Part shown: in pieces, positions 24,655 through 34,313 of the stretch
Numbering within the stretch: position 1 is the stretch's first letter
Layout of the letters: every line of letters starts with the position of its first letter
NCBI GenBank assembly: GCA_022567295.1
Contig: JADFHE010000014.1
Location: 1 to 64,000, forward strand
Direction: 5' to 3'
DNA length: 64,000 bases
Origin: Pseudomonadota bacterium
GTDB lineage: Bacteria; Pseudomonadota; Gammaproteobacteria; Steroidobacterales; Woeseiaceae
Made by a program: the position numbers and the translations under genes
The notes under the pieces: model-generated
Seen by the model: the letters and a program-made list of their open reading frames with translations, nothing else
Database searches by the model: none
Told to the model about the DNA's origin: nothing

Positions 24655-25840
24655 TAGCTGGGCCTTGACGATGCAATTGCGGGTTTCCCCTTAAGACGAC
24701 AAGAGCAATACAAATCACGATCAGGAAGGGTATGGGAATTAACATCAGCGTACTCCAGCCATAGAAGTACATGACCGTGCCCGCCAGAAGCGATGCCGTC
24801 GCCGATGTACCGAACACCATAAATTCATTTACAGCCTGAGCACGATATCGTTCGGCCATACTGTACGTGTACGTCAACATTGTTGTGCCACCGACGTACA
24901 GGAAATTCCATCCAACGCCGAGCAGTACCAGGGCCCACCAATAGTGCAACACCGAGTGACCTTGCAGTCCGATGATTGATGCAGCAAACAGGCCCAGGGC
25001 GCCGACGAACATTAATTTCGCGACGCCGACCTTTTCAATGAGGAATCCGGTTACCAGAGACGGCAAGTACATACCCAGTACGTGTGCACGAATAACACTG
25101 GCGGTTTGCTCGAGCGAGATTTGATCATTGACGTGCATGCTGAGTGGCGTTGCTGTCATGATCAACGTCATTAGTCCAAAGCCGGTAGCCGCACCGAGCA
25201 CGGCAACAATGAAAACTGGTTGACGTGCGACCTCACCGATTGATCGGTGCGACTCAACTACATCGTCCTCACTTTGATCCTTTGCTGCATCCATCGTTAG
25301 GAAAAGCAGTGCCTGCAAGATAAACATCGCAGCAAGTACCATCATCGTGCCGGCATACGGTATGTCCTCGATCCAGAACTGCCCTCGCGTCGCAAGTTCT
25401 TTGCCGACAAATGCGGCACCGATTGATCCGGTAAGAACAAGTGAAACCGCACGCGGCACGTGTTCAGCCGCTACGCTTTCCGCAGCAGCGTAGCGATACT
25501 GATACGTAAACGCCATGTTGATACCGAACAACATCACCGCAATGTTGTACAGCAGGAAACTGGACTCACGAAGTGCGACTACAGCGATGACCAACGCTAC
25601 AACCGCGGACAACGACGCCAATGAAAAACTCTTACGTCTGCCGATCTTGCGCATCAACATTGTCGCAGGAACGGTAGTGGCTGCCACGGCTATGACCATG
25701 ACAGAAAGCGGTAATGTGGCAAACGCTTTGTTGCTGGTCAGCTCGGACCCGATGATTCCGCCCAGAGTCACCATGACGATAGAGCCCGTCGCCGAAATCA
25801 GCTGACAAAAAACGAGAACAACGAGATTACGAACTTGCAT
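24647..25840 (-). CDS. MFS transporter
   Basis: 12-TM hydrophobic pattern; LMRKIGRRKSFSLASL loop motif. Confidence 0.88.
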   Translation of the reverse strand: MQVRNLVVLVFCQLISATGSIVMVTLGGIIGSELTSNKAFATLPLSVMVIAVAATTVPATMLMRKIGRRKSFSLASLSAVVALVIAVVALRESSFLLYNIAVMLFGINMAFTYQYRYAAAESVAAEHVPRAVSLVLTGSIGAAFVGKELATRGQFWIEDIPYAGTMMVLAAMFILQALLFLTMDAAKDQSEDDVVESHRSIGEVARQPVFIVAVLGAATGFGLMTLIMTATPLSMHVNDQISLEQTASVIRAHVLGMYLPSLVTGFLIEKVGVAKLMFVGALGLFAASIIGLQGHSVLHYWWALVLLGVGWNFLYVGGTTMLTYTYSMAERYRAQAVNEFMVFGTSATASLLAGTVMYFYGWSTLMLIPIPFLIVICIALVVLRGNPQLHRQGPANA

Positions 25841-25892
25841 TCACTGCGCCGATGAGGATCATGGAGGCGCATTTTCACACATTGGAGGCAAC

Positions 25893-26318
25893 GTGGACAC
25901 TCTCGACATTTCGGACGACATTCGAATTCCGATGTCCGAGATTCAGATGACGGCCGTCCGCTCACAAGGCGCGGGCGGGCAAAGCGTCAATAAAATTGCC
26001 ACCGCCATTCATCTACGATTCGACGCTCAGAACAGCGACAACATTCCGGACCGAATCAAGTTCAGATTGTCGCTGTCGTCCGATCACAGAATCACCGGCG
26101 ACGGCGTCATTGTAATCAAATCACAGGCACACAGAAGTCAGGAGCGAAACCGGCAGGCGGCCCTCAGCCGCCTGACGGAATTGATCAGGATCACGATGCA
26201 CGAACCAAAGCGACGCATTAAGACCAAGCCCGGCAAGAAAGTGAAGCAGAAACGGCTTGACGAAAAAAGCCGGCGCGGCGAAGTTAAGAAATCACGGCAA
26301 CAAATCGTCGACGACTAG
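25893..26318 (+). CDS. arfB: Alternative ribosome-rescue factor ArfB (YaeJ)
   Basis: GGQ motif RSQGAGGQSVNKIATAIHLRFD; basic C-terminal tail KTKPGKKVKQKRLDEKSRRGEVKKSRQ. Confidence 0.93.
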   Translation: MDTLDISDDIRIPMSEIQMTAVRSQGAGGQSVNKIATAIHLRFDAQNSDNIPDRIKFRLSLSSDHRITGDGVIVIKSQAHRSQERNRQAALSRLTELIRITMHEPKRRIKTKPGKKVKQKRLDEKSRRGEVKKSRQQIVDD

Positions 26319-28216
26319 TTTTTCGACGATAAATCCGCTCCGCAAATCACGCTGTCCTCGGACCATTCGCAGCCGGCACTTTCCCAGTAGTCGAGAACTC
26401 TCAGGCGTTCAAGCAAAGGCATGAATTCCGGGTGTTGGCGAAGAGCCCGCAACTCGGGAATAAACAGCAGGTCCATCTCGAAAATTTCGCCTGGTTGTTC
26501 GAGCAATCTCGCAACACCCATCGCGCCATCAAGGTCGCCCAGGATTGCACGAGCGACAAACTCGATAAACGGCTCCACCTGGCGCTCGGCAGCAGCTACA
26601 TCAAGCGCTTGCAATGCTTCAGGCACTCGTGAGGAATCTGCCATCGCAGCAAATAAGGGATCGATCCAATCGGTGCGGGCGCCAAACATTTTGATGCCGG
26701 AAATCGTCTCATTGCGCGCCTTGTCGATCTGCCCGTCTCTTGCCAACAGTAGCGCGTAGCCAATTAGATGTGTCGAGCCACCCCATCCCAGGTCTATTGA
26801 TCGCGTAAAATATTCGTACGCATTTTTTCGGTCATCAACCCACGTATACGCAAGCGCAAGCCGGCTATTCAAAAGGCCCGAGCTCGGATCTATCTTGACC
26901 GCTCTTTGTACAAGCTCCAATGCGTCATCGAGTCGCCCTACGCTCGCGAGCATCCGCGAATACCAGTTGAACGCGTTCGAATCTACGACGTCGGCATTAA
27001 CGGCTCTGAAATATGCCTGCTCCGATTCAGCCCAACGTTTTTCCTTGTGGTAGACGTAGCCATATATGGCGCCGGCAGCGTCCTCAATGATCGGATCGAG
27101 CTTAATTCCTTGTTCCACAGTTTCGCGCGCGCGTCGATTCATCTCTTCCAGCGGCGCGTGGCGGTAGTCGACCATGAGGGCGTAGGCAGTCGCCAGCGCG
27201 AGATACGAGGGGCCGTAATGATCGTCGCGGCGAATTGCGGTCTCAAAGAGCTCGATCGACTGTTCCAGGTTTCCCGGATCGCCGCGACGCTCCAATGCAT
27301 ACATTCCGCGCATGTAGCTATCGTAAGCGTCACTTTCCGGGCGATGGCCTTTGATTAACGCCGGCGACAAATTGTCTCCCAGATCGGATCTGACAGTCTT
27401 CGACAATTTCTCTTGTAATGAGAACAAGTCGGCAGCTGTTCCGTCCACAGTTTCCGAAAATACAACCTCTCCACGTTTCGAAATTTCATAACTGATTTTG
27501 AGGATATTGCCGTCTCGCTGCATCGATCCGATCAGCACGCTCTCGACACCCAGAAGTTTCGCAATTTCTTCCGATTCCATTTCATATCTAACCCGGCTGC
27601 GCTTGACGATGAAGTCCTTCATTCCATGCAGCGCCTGAACAAGCGCAAATTGAAACGCGGACACAATGTATTCATCGTCTTCCACGCCGCTCAGATTCTC
27701 GAAGGGTAAAACCGCGATTGACTTGACAGGAGGCGGTAGCTGCTGTGGCTGCATTTCCGGCCCCGGCGGCCCGATGAACCAGACTATTGCGACAATAGCG
27801 ACCGCAAGAAAGGCTACCATGGGTTTCCAACGCCGCAGGTTCGGACCGGTCTCAGGCACTGGTGCAGGCACGGGATCCGGGCGCTGGTGCAGTTCCACTC
27901 GCTGCTTTAGCCGGTAGCCGCGCCTCTGCAGCGTTTCAACGAGCTGCCGATTCTCGCTATCGTCCAGATGACGACGCAGTTGATAGACACAGCGTGTAAT
28001 CGGCTCATCCGCAGTAGGACGGCCGTCCCAGACTTCGTCAATCAGTTCCTGCTTGGTAACCAGATTTGTGTCGCGCTTCGCGAGCGCAATCAGTACAGCG
28101 AACACTTTGGGTTCCGGCCGCTCTTCCTGATCTCCACGGCGAAATACTCCCTTGCCCGGCAGAATGTCCCAATCCCCGAGCGTGAATCCTTCCTGAAGTT
28201 CTTCTTCTGTCGGCAT
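26315..28216 (-). CDS. CadC-like winged-helix transcriptional regulator with TM segment and TPR domain
   Basis: N-terminal OmpR-type wHTH (LVTKQELIDEVWDGRPTADEPITRCVYQLRRHL...TLQRRGYRL), TM MVAFLAVAIVAIVWFIG, FPENLSG-like region, TPRs. Confidence 0.88.
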   Translation of the reverse strand: MPTEEELQEGFTLGDWDILPGKGVFRRGDQEERPEPKVFAVLIALAKRDTNLVTKQELIDEVWDGRPTADEPITRCVYQLRRHLDDSENRQLVETLQRRGYRLKQRVELHQRPDPVPAPVPETGPNLRRWKPMVAFLAVAIVAIVWFIGPPGPEMQPQQLPPPVKSIAVLPFENLSGVEDDEYIVSAFQFALVQALHGMKDFIVKRSRVRYEMESEEIAKLLGVESVLIGSMQRDGNILKISYEISKRGEVVFSETVDGTAADLFSLQEKLSKTVRSDLGDNLSPALIKGHRPESDAYDSYMRGMYALERRGDPGNLEQSIELFETAIRRDDHYGPSYLALATAYALMVDYRHAPLEEMNRRARETVEQGIKLDPIIEDAAGAIYGYVYHKEKRWAESEQAYFRAVNADVVDSNAFNWYSRMLASVGRLDDALELVQRAVKIDPSSGLLNSRLALAYTWVDDRKNAYEYFTRSIDLGWGGSTHLIGYALLLARDGQIDKARNETISGIKMFGARTDWIDPLFAAMADSSRVPEALQALDVAAAERQVEPFIEFVARAILGDLDGAMGVARLLEQPGEIFEMDLLFIPELRALRQHPEFMPLLERLRVLDYWESAGCEWSEDSVICGADLSSKN

Positions 28217-28236
28217 CCGGGCCGCCCCTTTTGAGA

Positions 28237-28251
28237 CACCACGCTGTGGTG
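28237..28251. promoter_or_regulatory. Inverted repeat CACCAC-gct-GTGGTG upstream of the wHTH regulator
   Basis: Perfect 6-bp arms, 21 bp upstream of the 28216 start codon. Confidence 0.35.
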
Positions 28252-28307
28252 CGTCTACTGCACCCGAACATTAGCGGGAAAGTTGAACTTGCACACCAAT
28301 TAGTACA

Positions 28308-28331
28308 TTGTTACCATGTTACCTATTTACC
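28308..28331. repeat. Three tandem 8-bp iterons TTGTTACC-ATGTTACC-TATTTACC
   Basis: Read directly; lies 30-54 bp upstream of the RHH-like ORF start at 28362. Confidence 0.6.
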
Positions 28332-28361
28332 ACCAATGAGATCGAGAACGTGCCGAAAAAC

Positions 28362-28604
28362 ATGGTGAAGAGGACCCAGACGGGTGTTCGCATCGAATCT
28401 TCCTTGCTCAAGGTCCTCAAGGGTGTTGCGGAATACGCTGAAATTTCGTTGGGCGATCTCCTGGAGGGCATCGTATTGCACGCCTTCGAGGGTAAGGCGC
28501 CCTTTTCGCCTGAAACACGGCAAGTCATTGAGCAACTAAAGGCCGTTTACGGTTGCGAGTTAACTGCGTCCGACAGCCATCAGATGGTGGAGTCTGAATC
28601 ATGA
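28362..28604 (+). CDS. Ribbon-helix-helix-like small protein
   Basis: MVKRTQTGVRIESSLLKVLKGVAEYAEISLGDLLEGIVLHAFEG: short beta strand plus two helices; ATGA overlap with the next gene. Confidence 0.6.
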   Translation: MVKRTQTGVRIESSLLKVLKGVAEYAEISLGDLLEGIVLHAFEGKAPFSPETRQVIEQLKAVYGCELTASDSHQMVESES

Positions 28605-29014
28605 ACGCCATCGCTTACCCTGAGGTCACAATTGAAAAATTCGAAGCAAGCGATATCGACCCCGATCATTTCGATCACGAGGCGCATGTTTACATCGGTT
28701 GGTTGTACGTTCGCGAATACGAACTCCCAGAAGCCCTGGCGAAGTTTGATGCGGGGCTGAAGCGGCTGGTCATCAAGCTAAGTGCCGAGGGCAAATACCA
28801 TGCGACCATCACCTGGTTTTTCCTGTTTCTGATCAGTGAGCGCTGCGAAGCAGACGAGCCCTGGCACGACTTCAAGCGGCGCAATGCGGATATCGTAGGG
28901 GGCAGCAGGGATGTATTGTCTCGTTACTACAGTGACGCTTATCTGTTCTCGGATCGTGCCCGGGAGCGATTTTTGCTCCCGGACAAAATCCCAAATCCGG
29001 ATCTTGCAGCTTAG
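28601..29014 (+). CDS. Conserved hypothetical protein, translationally coupled to the RHH-like gene
   Basis: [32 protein letters not shown]...[18 protein letters not shown]; overlaps upstream stop by ATGA. Confidence 0.7.
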   Translation: MNAIAYPEVTIEKFEASDIDPDHFDHEAHVYIGWLYVREYELPEALAKFDAGLKRLVIKLSAEGKYHATITWFFLFLISERCEADEPWHDFKRRNADIVGGSRDVLSRYYSDAYLFSDRARERFLLPDKIPNPDLAA

Positions 29015-30687
29015 AACAGACCTTCGATACGCCCTTTTGCATTTACGCGAATAGCATCGGCTGCCGGAACTCGTGGCAATCCAGGCATGGTCATGATGTC
29101 GCCGCAGACGACGACAACGAACTCTGCACCTGCAGCCAGACGAATTTCGCGAATCGGTACGACGTGTCCCGATGGCGCCCCGAGCAAGTTCGGATCCGTC
29201 GAGAAACTGAATTGGGTTTTCGCCATGCAGATCGGGTATTTCGAATATCCTTCGCGCTCGAATTTCGCGAACTGGTCCCGGACTTTCTTATCGGCGATGA
29301 TGTCGTCGGCCCCGTATATCTCGCGGGCGATTGTCGCTGCCTTGTCCCACAGCGACAGGTCATCGTTATATAAAGTCCGAAACTGGGCAGAGCCGCCGTC
29401 ACACAGTTCGACAACATGCTCGGCCAACTCCGTCGCGCCTTTACCGCCATCAGCCCAGTGTGTGCACTTAAACGCTTTAATGTGGTATTTCTCGCAGAAC
29501 TCTTGCACAACCTGAACTTCGGCGTCGGTGTCAGCGGTGAAATGGTTGATCGCAACGGTGACAGGCACGCCGAACTTGCCCAGGTTTCTGATGTGACGCT
29601 CGAGGTTCTTGCAGCCGTCACGCAGCGCCTCAACGTTTTCGTTGCTGAGATTATCCCTGGCGACGCCGCCCTGCATCTTGAGCGCTCTGACGGTCGCCAC
29701 AAGCACGACGGCATCGGGCGACAGCCCGGCTTTACGGCATTTGATATTAAAGAATTTTTCAGCCCCAAGATCGGCGCCGAAGCCAGCTTCCGTGACAATA
29801 TAGTCAGCCAGTTTCAGCGCCGTTTTGGTCGCGATCACGGAATTACAGCCGTGTGCAATGTTGGCGAACGGACCACCATGCATGAACGCAGGGTTGTTTT
29901 CCATCGTCTGCACGAGATTCGGCTGAAACGCGTCACGTAACAATGCGGTCATCGAGCCCTGTGCGTTCAATTCGCGAACGGTAACCGGTGCATTCTCACG
30001 TGTGTAGCCGAGCACAATGTTTGCGAGCCGGGTTTCGAGGTCGGCAAGGTCGGTGGCGAGGCAGAAAATTGCCATAACCTCTGACGCCACGGTGATGTCG
30101 AATCCTGCTTCGCGAACGACGCCGTTGTGATAACCACCGAGGCCGGACGTCACCGTGCGTAACGCGCGGTCATTCATATCAACAACACGACGCCAGGTCA
30201 CTCGCCGCGGATCAATATTCAACTGATTGGCCCAGTGCATGTGATTGTCAATCAGCGCTGCGAGCAGATTATTTGCGGCACCAACCGCATGAAAATCACC
30301 CGTGAAGTGCAAGTTGATATCGGTCATCGGCACGACCTGCGCGTAGCCACCGCCAGCGGCGCCGCCTTTCATTCCAAAGCACGGACCAAGACTGGGCTCA
30401 CGCAAACAAATAACGGCTTTCCTGCCGATGAGATTCAGCCCATCGCCCAGGCCGACCGTCGTAGTGGTCTTGCCCTCTCCTGCCGGTGTCGGGGATACCG
30501 CGGTGACGAGGATAAGTTTGCCGTCTTTCACCTTACCGTTTGCTTTGATGAAATCAGCACTGATCTTGGCCTTGTCGTGACCGTAGGGAATCAATGCATC
30601 AGCAGGAATATTGAGCTTTTTCGCTATTTCCTGAATGGGTAGAACATTCGCCGCCTGTGCGATTTCGATATCACTTTTAACTGCCAC
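29011..30687 (-). CDS. fhs: Formate--tetrahydrofolate ligase
   Basis: [52 protein letters not shown] start inferred at 30687 ([11 protein letters not shown]). Confidence 0.97.
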   Translation of the reverse strand: MAVKSDIEIAQAANVLPIQEIAKKLNIPADALIPYGHDKAKISADFIKANGKVKDGKLILVTAVSPTPAGEGKTTTTVGLGDGLNLIGRKAVICLREPSLGPCFGMKGGAAGGGYAQVVPMTDINLHFTGDFHAVGAANNLLAALIDNHMHWANQLNIDPRRVTWRRVVDMNDRALRTVTSGLGGYHNGVVREAGFDITVASEVMAIFCLATDLADLETRLANIVLGYTRENAPVTVRELNAQGSMTALLRDAFQPNLVQTMENNPAFMHGGPFANIAHGCNSVIATKTALKLADYIVTEAGFGADLGAEKFFNIKCRKAGLSPDAVVLVATVRALKMQGGVARDNLSNENVEALRDGCKNLERHIRNLGKFGVPVTVAINHFTADTDAEVQVVQEFCEKYHIKAFKCTHWADGGKGATELAEHVVELCDGGSAQFRTLYNDDLSLWDKAATIAREIYGADDIIADKKVRDQFAKFEREGYSKYPICMAKTQFSFSTDPNLLGAPSGHVVPIREIRLAAGAEFVVVVCGDIMTMPGLPRVPAADAIRVNAKGRIEGLF

Positions 30688-30769
30688 TTCACGCCCTTTA
30701 CATGGATTGCTATCGGATTTGGCAGCGGAGTCTATAGGAATTTTCGAGATGCCACGAATTCCTGGCCGA

Positions 30770-30965
30770 TGTCGAAAATATCCGATTATTCGACACAAGT
30801 CACAAACGTGTCGACGAAATCGACATATACTCAAGACCTGTCGAAATTTCTTTGATTTATCGACATATTAGTGAAACGTGTCGATGAAAGCGACAGTTTG
30901 GACGAATATGTCGATTTATCAGTGTTTTTTCGACTTATCACTACGGCATGTCGATCGAATCGACA
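30770..30965. promoter_or_regulatory. Array of 12 alternating TGTCGA/TCGACA half-sites (candidate operator array)
   Basis: TGTCGA at 30770, 30809, 30839, 30879, 30909, 30949; TCGACA (or one-mismatch GCGACA/TCGACT) at 30790, 30820, 30860, 30890, 30930, 30960. Confidence 0.8.
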
Positions 30966-30994
30966 CGACGATCATCAACCAGGAGCAACTCCAA

Positions 30995-32149
30995 GTGACT
31001 GATTTTAATCCTGAAGCCCCCTACAACAGCCTGCCTTCGCTGCCACCGCCCAGCGACCAGATCGAAACGACTGAAATCCTGAAACGATGCATCAAAGCGC
31101 GCGTCGCCCTGGCTGAACTCAAGCAGGCTGCCGAGCTGATTCCGAATTCGGCGGTGCTGGTCAATGCATTGCCCCTGCTCGAGGCCCGCGCCAGCTCCGA
31201 GATTGAGAACATAGTGACAACGACTGACAAGCTGTTCGAGTTCGCCGATATTGCCGACGACCGGGCGGACGCCGCGACCAAGGAAGCTCTGCGCTACCGC
31301 ACGGCGTTGTACGAGGGCACCAAGATGGTACAGCGACGCATGCTGACCACGGATATGGCAATACAGGTATGCAGCACCGTTAAAGGCGTGGAGCTGGATA
31401 TCCGAGCAGAAGCCGGAACGACGCTCAAGAACCGCATGTCGGGCGAAGTAATCTATACGCCCCCGACCGGCCAACAACTATTGATCGAAAAACTCGATAA
31501 CTGGGCCGATTTCATGCACAGCCATACTGAAATCGATCCGCTGGTGCGAATGGCGGTGCAACACTATCAGTTCGAGGCCATTCACCCGTTTGCGGACGGC
31601 AACGGTCGAACCGGACGTATCTTAAATATTCTATTCCTGGTCGAGCACGGACTGCTCGATTCACCAATTCTGTACCTGAGTCGTTACATCATCCAACACA
31701 AGGCGGCCTACTACCGCTTGCTGCAAAAGGTAACCAGAGATCAGGACTGGGCGTCGTGGATACTCTTTATTCTCGACGGTGTCGAAGAAACCTGCACCTG
31801 GACCACCGACAAGATCAAGTCGATACGCGAACTCATGGAGCACACCGCTCAGTTCGTCCAAAAGAGTCTGCCGAAAATCTATTCATGGGAGTTTGTCGAG
31901 TTACTGTTCAAGCAGCCCTACTGTCGAATCGGCAACCTGGTTGATAATGGCATCGCGAAACGGCAAACAGCATCGGTTTACCTGAAGCAGCTTAGCGAGC
32001 TTGGGGTACTGCGGGAGATTAAGTCCGGTCGTGAGAACCTGTTTGTTCACCCGAAATACATGGAGTTGCTGACAGGGGAGGAAAACGTCTGGGTATATTA
32101 CGCAGGTATTGAGACTGAAACCGCGGCACAGTCCGAACAGAGTGCCTGA
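30995..32149 (+). CDS. Fic family protein (class II Fic, AMP transferase-like) with C-terminal winged-helix-like region
   Basis: Fic motif [12 protein letters not shown]; inhibitory motif SSEIEN; C-term [42 protein letters not shown] at 30995 with SD AGGAG. Confidence 0.92.
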   Translation: MTDFNPEAPYNSLPSLPPPSDQIETTEILKRCIKARVALAELKQAAELIPNSAVLVNALPLLEARASSEIENIVTTTDKLFEFADIADDRADAATKEALRYRTALYEGTKMVQRRMLTTDMAIQVCSTVKGVELDIRAEAGTTLKNRMSGEVIYTPPTGQQLLIEKLDNWADFMHSHTEIDPLVRMAVQHYQFEAIHPFADGNGRTGRILNILFLVEHGLLDSPILYLSRYIIQHKAAYYRLLQKVTRDQDWASWILFILDGVEETCTWTTDKIKSIRELMEHTAQFVQKSLPKIYSWEFVELLFKQPYCRIGNLVDNGIAKRQTASVYLKQLSELGVLREIKSGRENLFVHPKYMELLTGEENVWVYYAGIETETAAQSEQSA

Positions 32150-32216
32150 CCGAGAACCATTGCCATCGCTTGAGGTTCGATCATAGAATCTCCGATCCAG
32201 CGTCGGGAGCCAGCAT

Positions 32217-33065
32217 TTGAGCATTAACAGCAATCGGCTGTTTCAGCTATTCAAGTACGCCGTATACGTCTTGCTTGCATTCAACGTATTCGTGTTTTGG
32301 AGCGAAGAGACTCTCGCCAACGCAATTCAGTACCCCCATGGCGTCAGCCTGTCCGAAGTTATTAGTGCGTACTCCGCAACGATCGACACGGCAGCCTGGG
32401 TCGTCCTATTGTTGATGTTCGAGCTCGAAACTCATGTGCTCGAAGATCATCACTACAGCACCGCCGTGACCTGGTCATTGCATGGCGTTCGATTTCTTTG
32501 TTATGTATTCATCGTTTATGCTTTTTACGGCTACATCATCAATCTGACGTTTATCTTTCAGGCAGTACCACTAACGGGCGTATCTGACGTTTGTGTGCTG
32601 GTGTCGGACGGGTGGTCATACGCCATCGATCTCGATGAATACACCCAATTGACCGCTGCAAACTGCGGCACATTTTCGAACGCCAGCGCGTATCTCCGAT
32701 TTGAGGGAATAACTGCGGTTGTCGATGCAACAGGGCTTGTTGACATCAGGAATCTCGCCTGGGTCGACGTAATCAACGCGGCGGTTTGGTTGCTCGTGGT
32801 GTTAGTGCTCGAAGCTGACGTCTGGCTTCAGGAACGTAATCGCTTCGAGGGTTTCGCGCTTCGGACCAGTCAGGCGATCAAGTCTGTTTTGTACACAGTT
32901 TTGCTTTTTGCGGCGGTCTACTGGGGATTTAACGGCGATTTCGTCGACTTCTGGGATGCCTTCTTATGGCTCGTAGCATTCGTTTTCATCGAGCTTAACG
33001 TCTTCGAGTGGCGACAGGAAGTCAATGAATCCGCAGCACACAGCCAGATCACGGCAACATCATGA
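32217..33065 (+). CDS. Hypothetical multi-pass membrane protein
   Basis: TTG start; several TM helices (FKYAVYVLLAFNVFVFW, AAWVVLLLMFELETHVLEDHHY, INAAVWLLVVLVLEADVWLQ). Confidence 0.65.
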   Translation: MSINSNRLFQLFKYAVYVLLAFNVFVFWSEETLANAIQYPHGVSLSEVISAYSATIDTAAWVVLLLMFELETHVLEDHHYSTAVTWSLHGVRFLCYVFIVYAFYGYIINLTFIFQAVPLTGVSDVCVLVSDGWSYAIDLDEYTQLTAANCGTFSNASAYLRFEGITAVVDATGLVDIRNLAWVDVINAAVWLLVVLVLEADVWLQERNRFEGFALRTSQAIKSVLYTVLLFAAVYWGFNGDFVDFWDAFLWLVAFVFIELNVFEWRQEVNESAAHSQITATS

Positions 33066-33157
33066 AATAGTCATTAAAGGATCAGGGCCCGGTCATGTCG
33101 TGCCGTGGCCGTTCGCAGAAGATTCAGTCTCAGCAAACACAACACGGGACTGAAATA

Positions 33158-33265
33158 ATGACTTACGACGAACAGAAACTGGATCTCGACCCCACGATCA
33201 TCATCCTGGGCCTCGTTTACGCAAGCTCAATTCTGCTGGCGATCGGCTGGGTCGCATCTCTCTAA
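33158..33265 (+). CDS. 35-aa single-TM small protein
   Basis: Translated from sequence: MTYDEQKLDLDPTIIILGLVYASSILLAIGWVASL*. Not in the provided ORF track. Confidence 0.45.
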   Translation: MTYDEQKLDLDPTIIILGLVYASSILLAIGWVASL

Positions 33266-33669
33266 GGACTGACCTCGAGCTGCGGGTCGAGGGCGGCCCG
33301 CTCGATCAGCTGCTGGTTCTTGTCCTGGATCTTCAGAGAGGTCACGCTGAGATCTGCACTCAATGCCATCAAATAAGGGTGCCAACGATCATCCGCCGCG
33401 CGGCGGTAGTATCCCGAAACAGCCCAGGCGTCGCCCTCAGGAAACACATAGACTTTTCCTACCTTTCTATTGGGCGATAGTGGATCGACGATTTCGAGCA
33501 TCTCCATGCCAATGGCATCCTTGAGTTGGCCACGTGCAACCTCGACAACGTATTCTTGCAGTTTCCTTTCTGCCCGGCCGGCCGGGTCCGTTATCCACTG
33601 GTAAGAAAACAGCGCGACCAACAAGCCAATAAACAACGCAAATACAATACGTCCGACACGATGATCCAC
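33262..33669 (-). CDS. Hypothetical membrane-anchored protein
   Basis: N-terminal TM IVFALFIGLLVALFSYQW, soluble remainder; overlaps queE stop/start. Confidence 0.65.
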   Translation of the reverse strand: MDHRVGRIVFALFIGLLVALFSYQWITDPAGRAERKLQEYVVEVARGQLKDAIGMEMLEIVDPLSPNRKVGKVYVFPEGDAWAVSGYYRRAADDRWHPYLMALSADLSVTSLKIQDKNQQLIERAALDPQLEVSP

Positions 33670-34313
33670 TAGTCGATACCCAGAATCTTGTGCGTCTGGA
33701 GACTAAGTTTCCAACGTGGATTCTGTAAACAGAAATCGACCGCGCGTTTCGTATTTTCATCTACCTCAGGATTGTCCATCGGCTGCAGGTAAAAGTGTTT
33801 GAATGCAAGGGATTCGAACTCGATCGGCTGGACTTGCGACTCTACTTGCGGATAAATGAGTTTAAGTTCATCGCCAGACCGCTGCGCCAATTTCGCGCTG
33901 CCTTTTGGGCTGACGCATAGCCAATCAATTCCATCCGGCGCTTTGATCGTACCGTTGCTTTCGACACCAATTTCAAATCCCGCGGTGTGCAAAGCTTCTA
34001 TCGCCGCCTCGTCCAGTTGTAATAACGGTTCACCGCCAGTACACACAACGTATGGCCGAATGCCTGACTTCGTCTTCGGCCAATGACCGGCAACGGCAGC
34101 TGCAAGATCATTTGCTGTGGCGAATTTTCCGCCACCCGGACCATCCACACCAACGAATTCTGTATCGCAGAAACGACAAACCGCCTGTTCGCGGTGCTCC
34201 TCACGACCCGACCACAGATTGCACCCCGCGAAGCGAAGAAAGACGGCAGGACGTCCAGCATGTGCGCCTTCGCCCTGCAGCGTGTAATAAATTTCCTTAA
34301 CCGAATACGTCAT
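33669..34313 (-). CDS. queE: 7-carboxy-7-deazaguanine synthase QueE
   Basis: YSVKEIYYTLQGEGAHAGRPAVFLRFAGCNLWSG...CRFCDTEFVG; TGGEPLLQLD. Confidence 0.95.
   Translation of the reverse strand: MTYSVKEIYYTLQGEGAHAGRPAVFLRFAGCNLWSGREEHREQAVCRFCDTEFVGVDGPGGGKFATANDLAAAVAGHWPKTKSGIRPYVVCTGGEPLLQLDEAAIEALHTAGFEIGVESNGTIKAPDGIDWLCVSPKGSAKLAQRSGDELKLIYPQVESQVQPIEFESLAFKHFYLQPMDNPEVDENTKRAVDFCLQNPRWKLSLQTHKILGID

Noticed and set aside
30878-30994. Upstream extension of the Fic ORF ([20 protein letters not shown]...)
   Set aside because: It translates the half-site array; a GTG at 30995 with an AGGAG SD is the better start.
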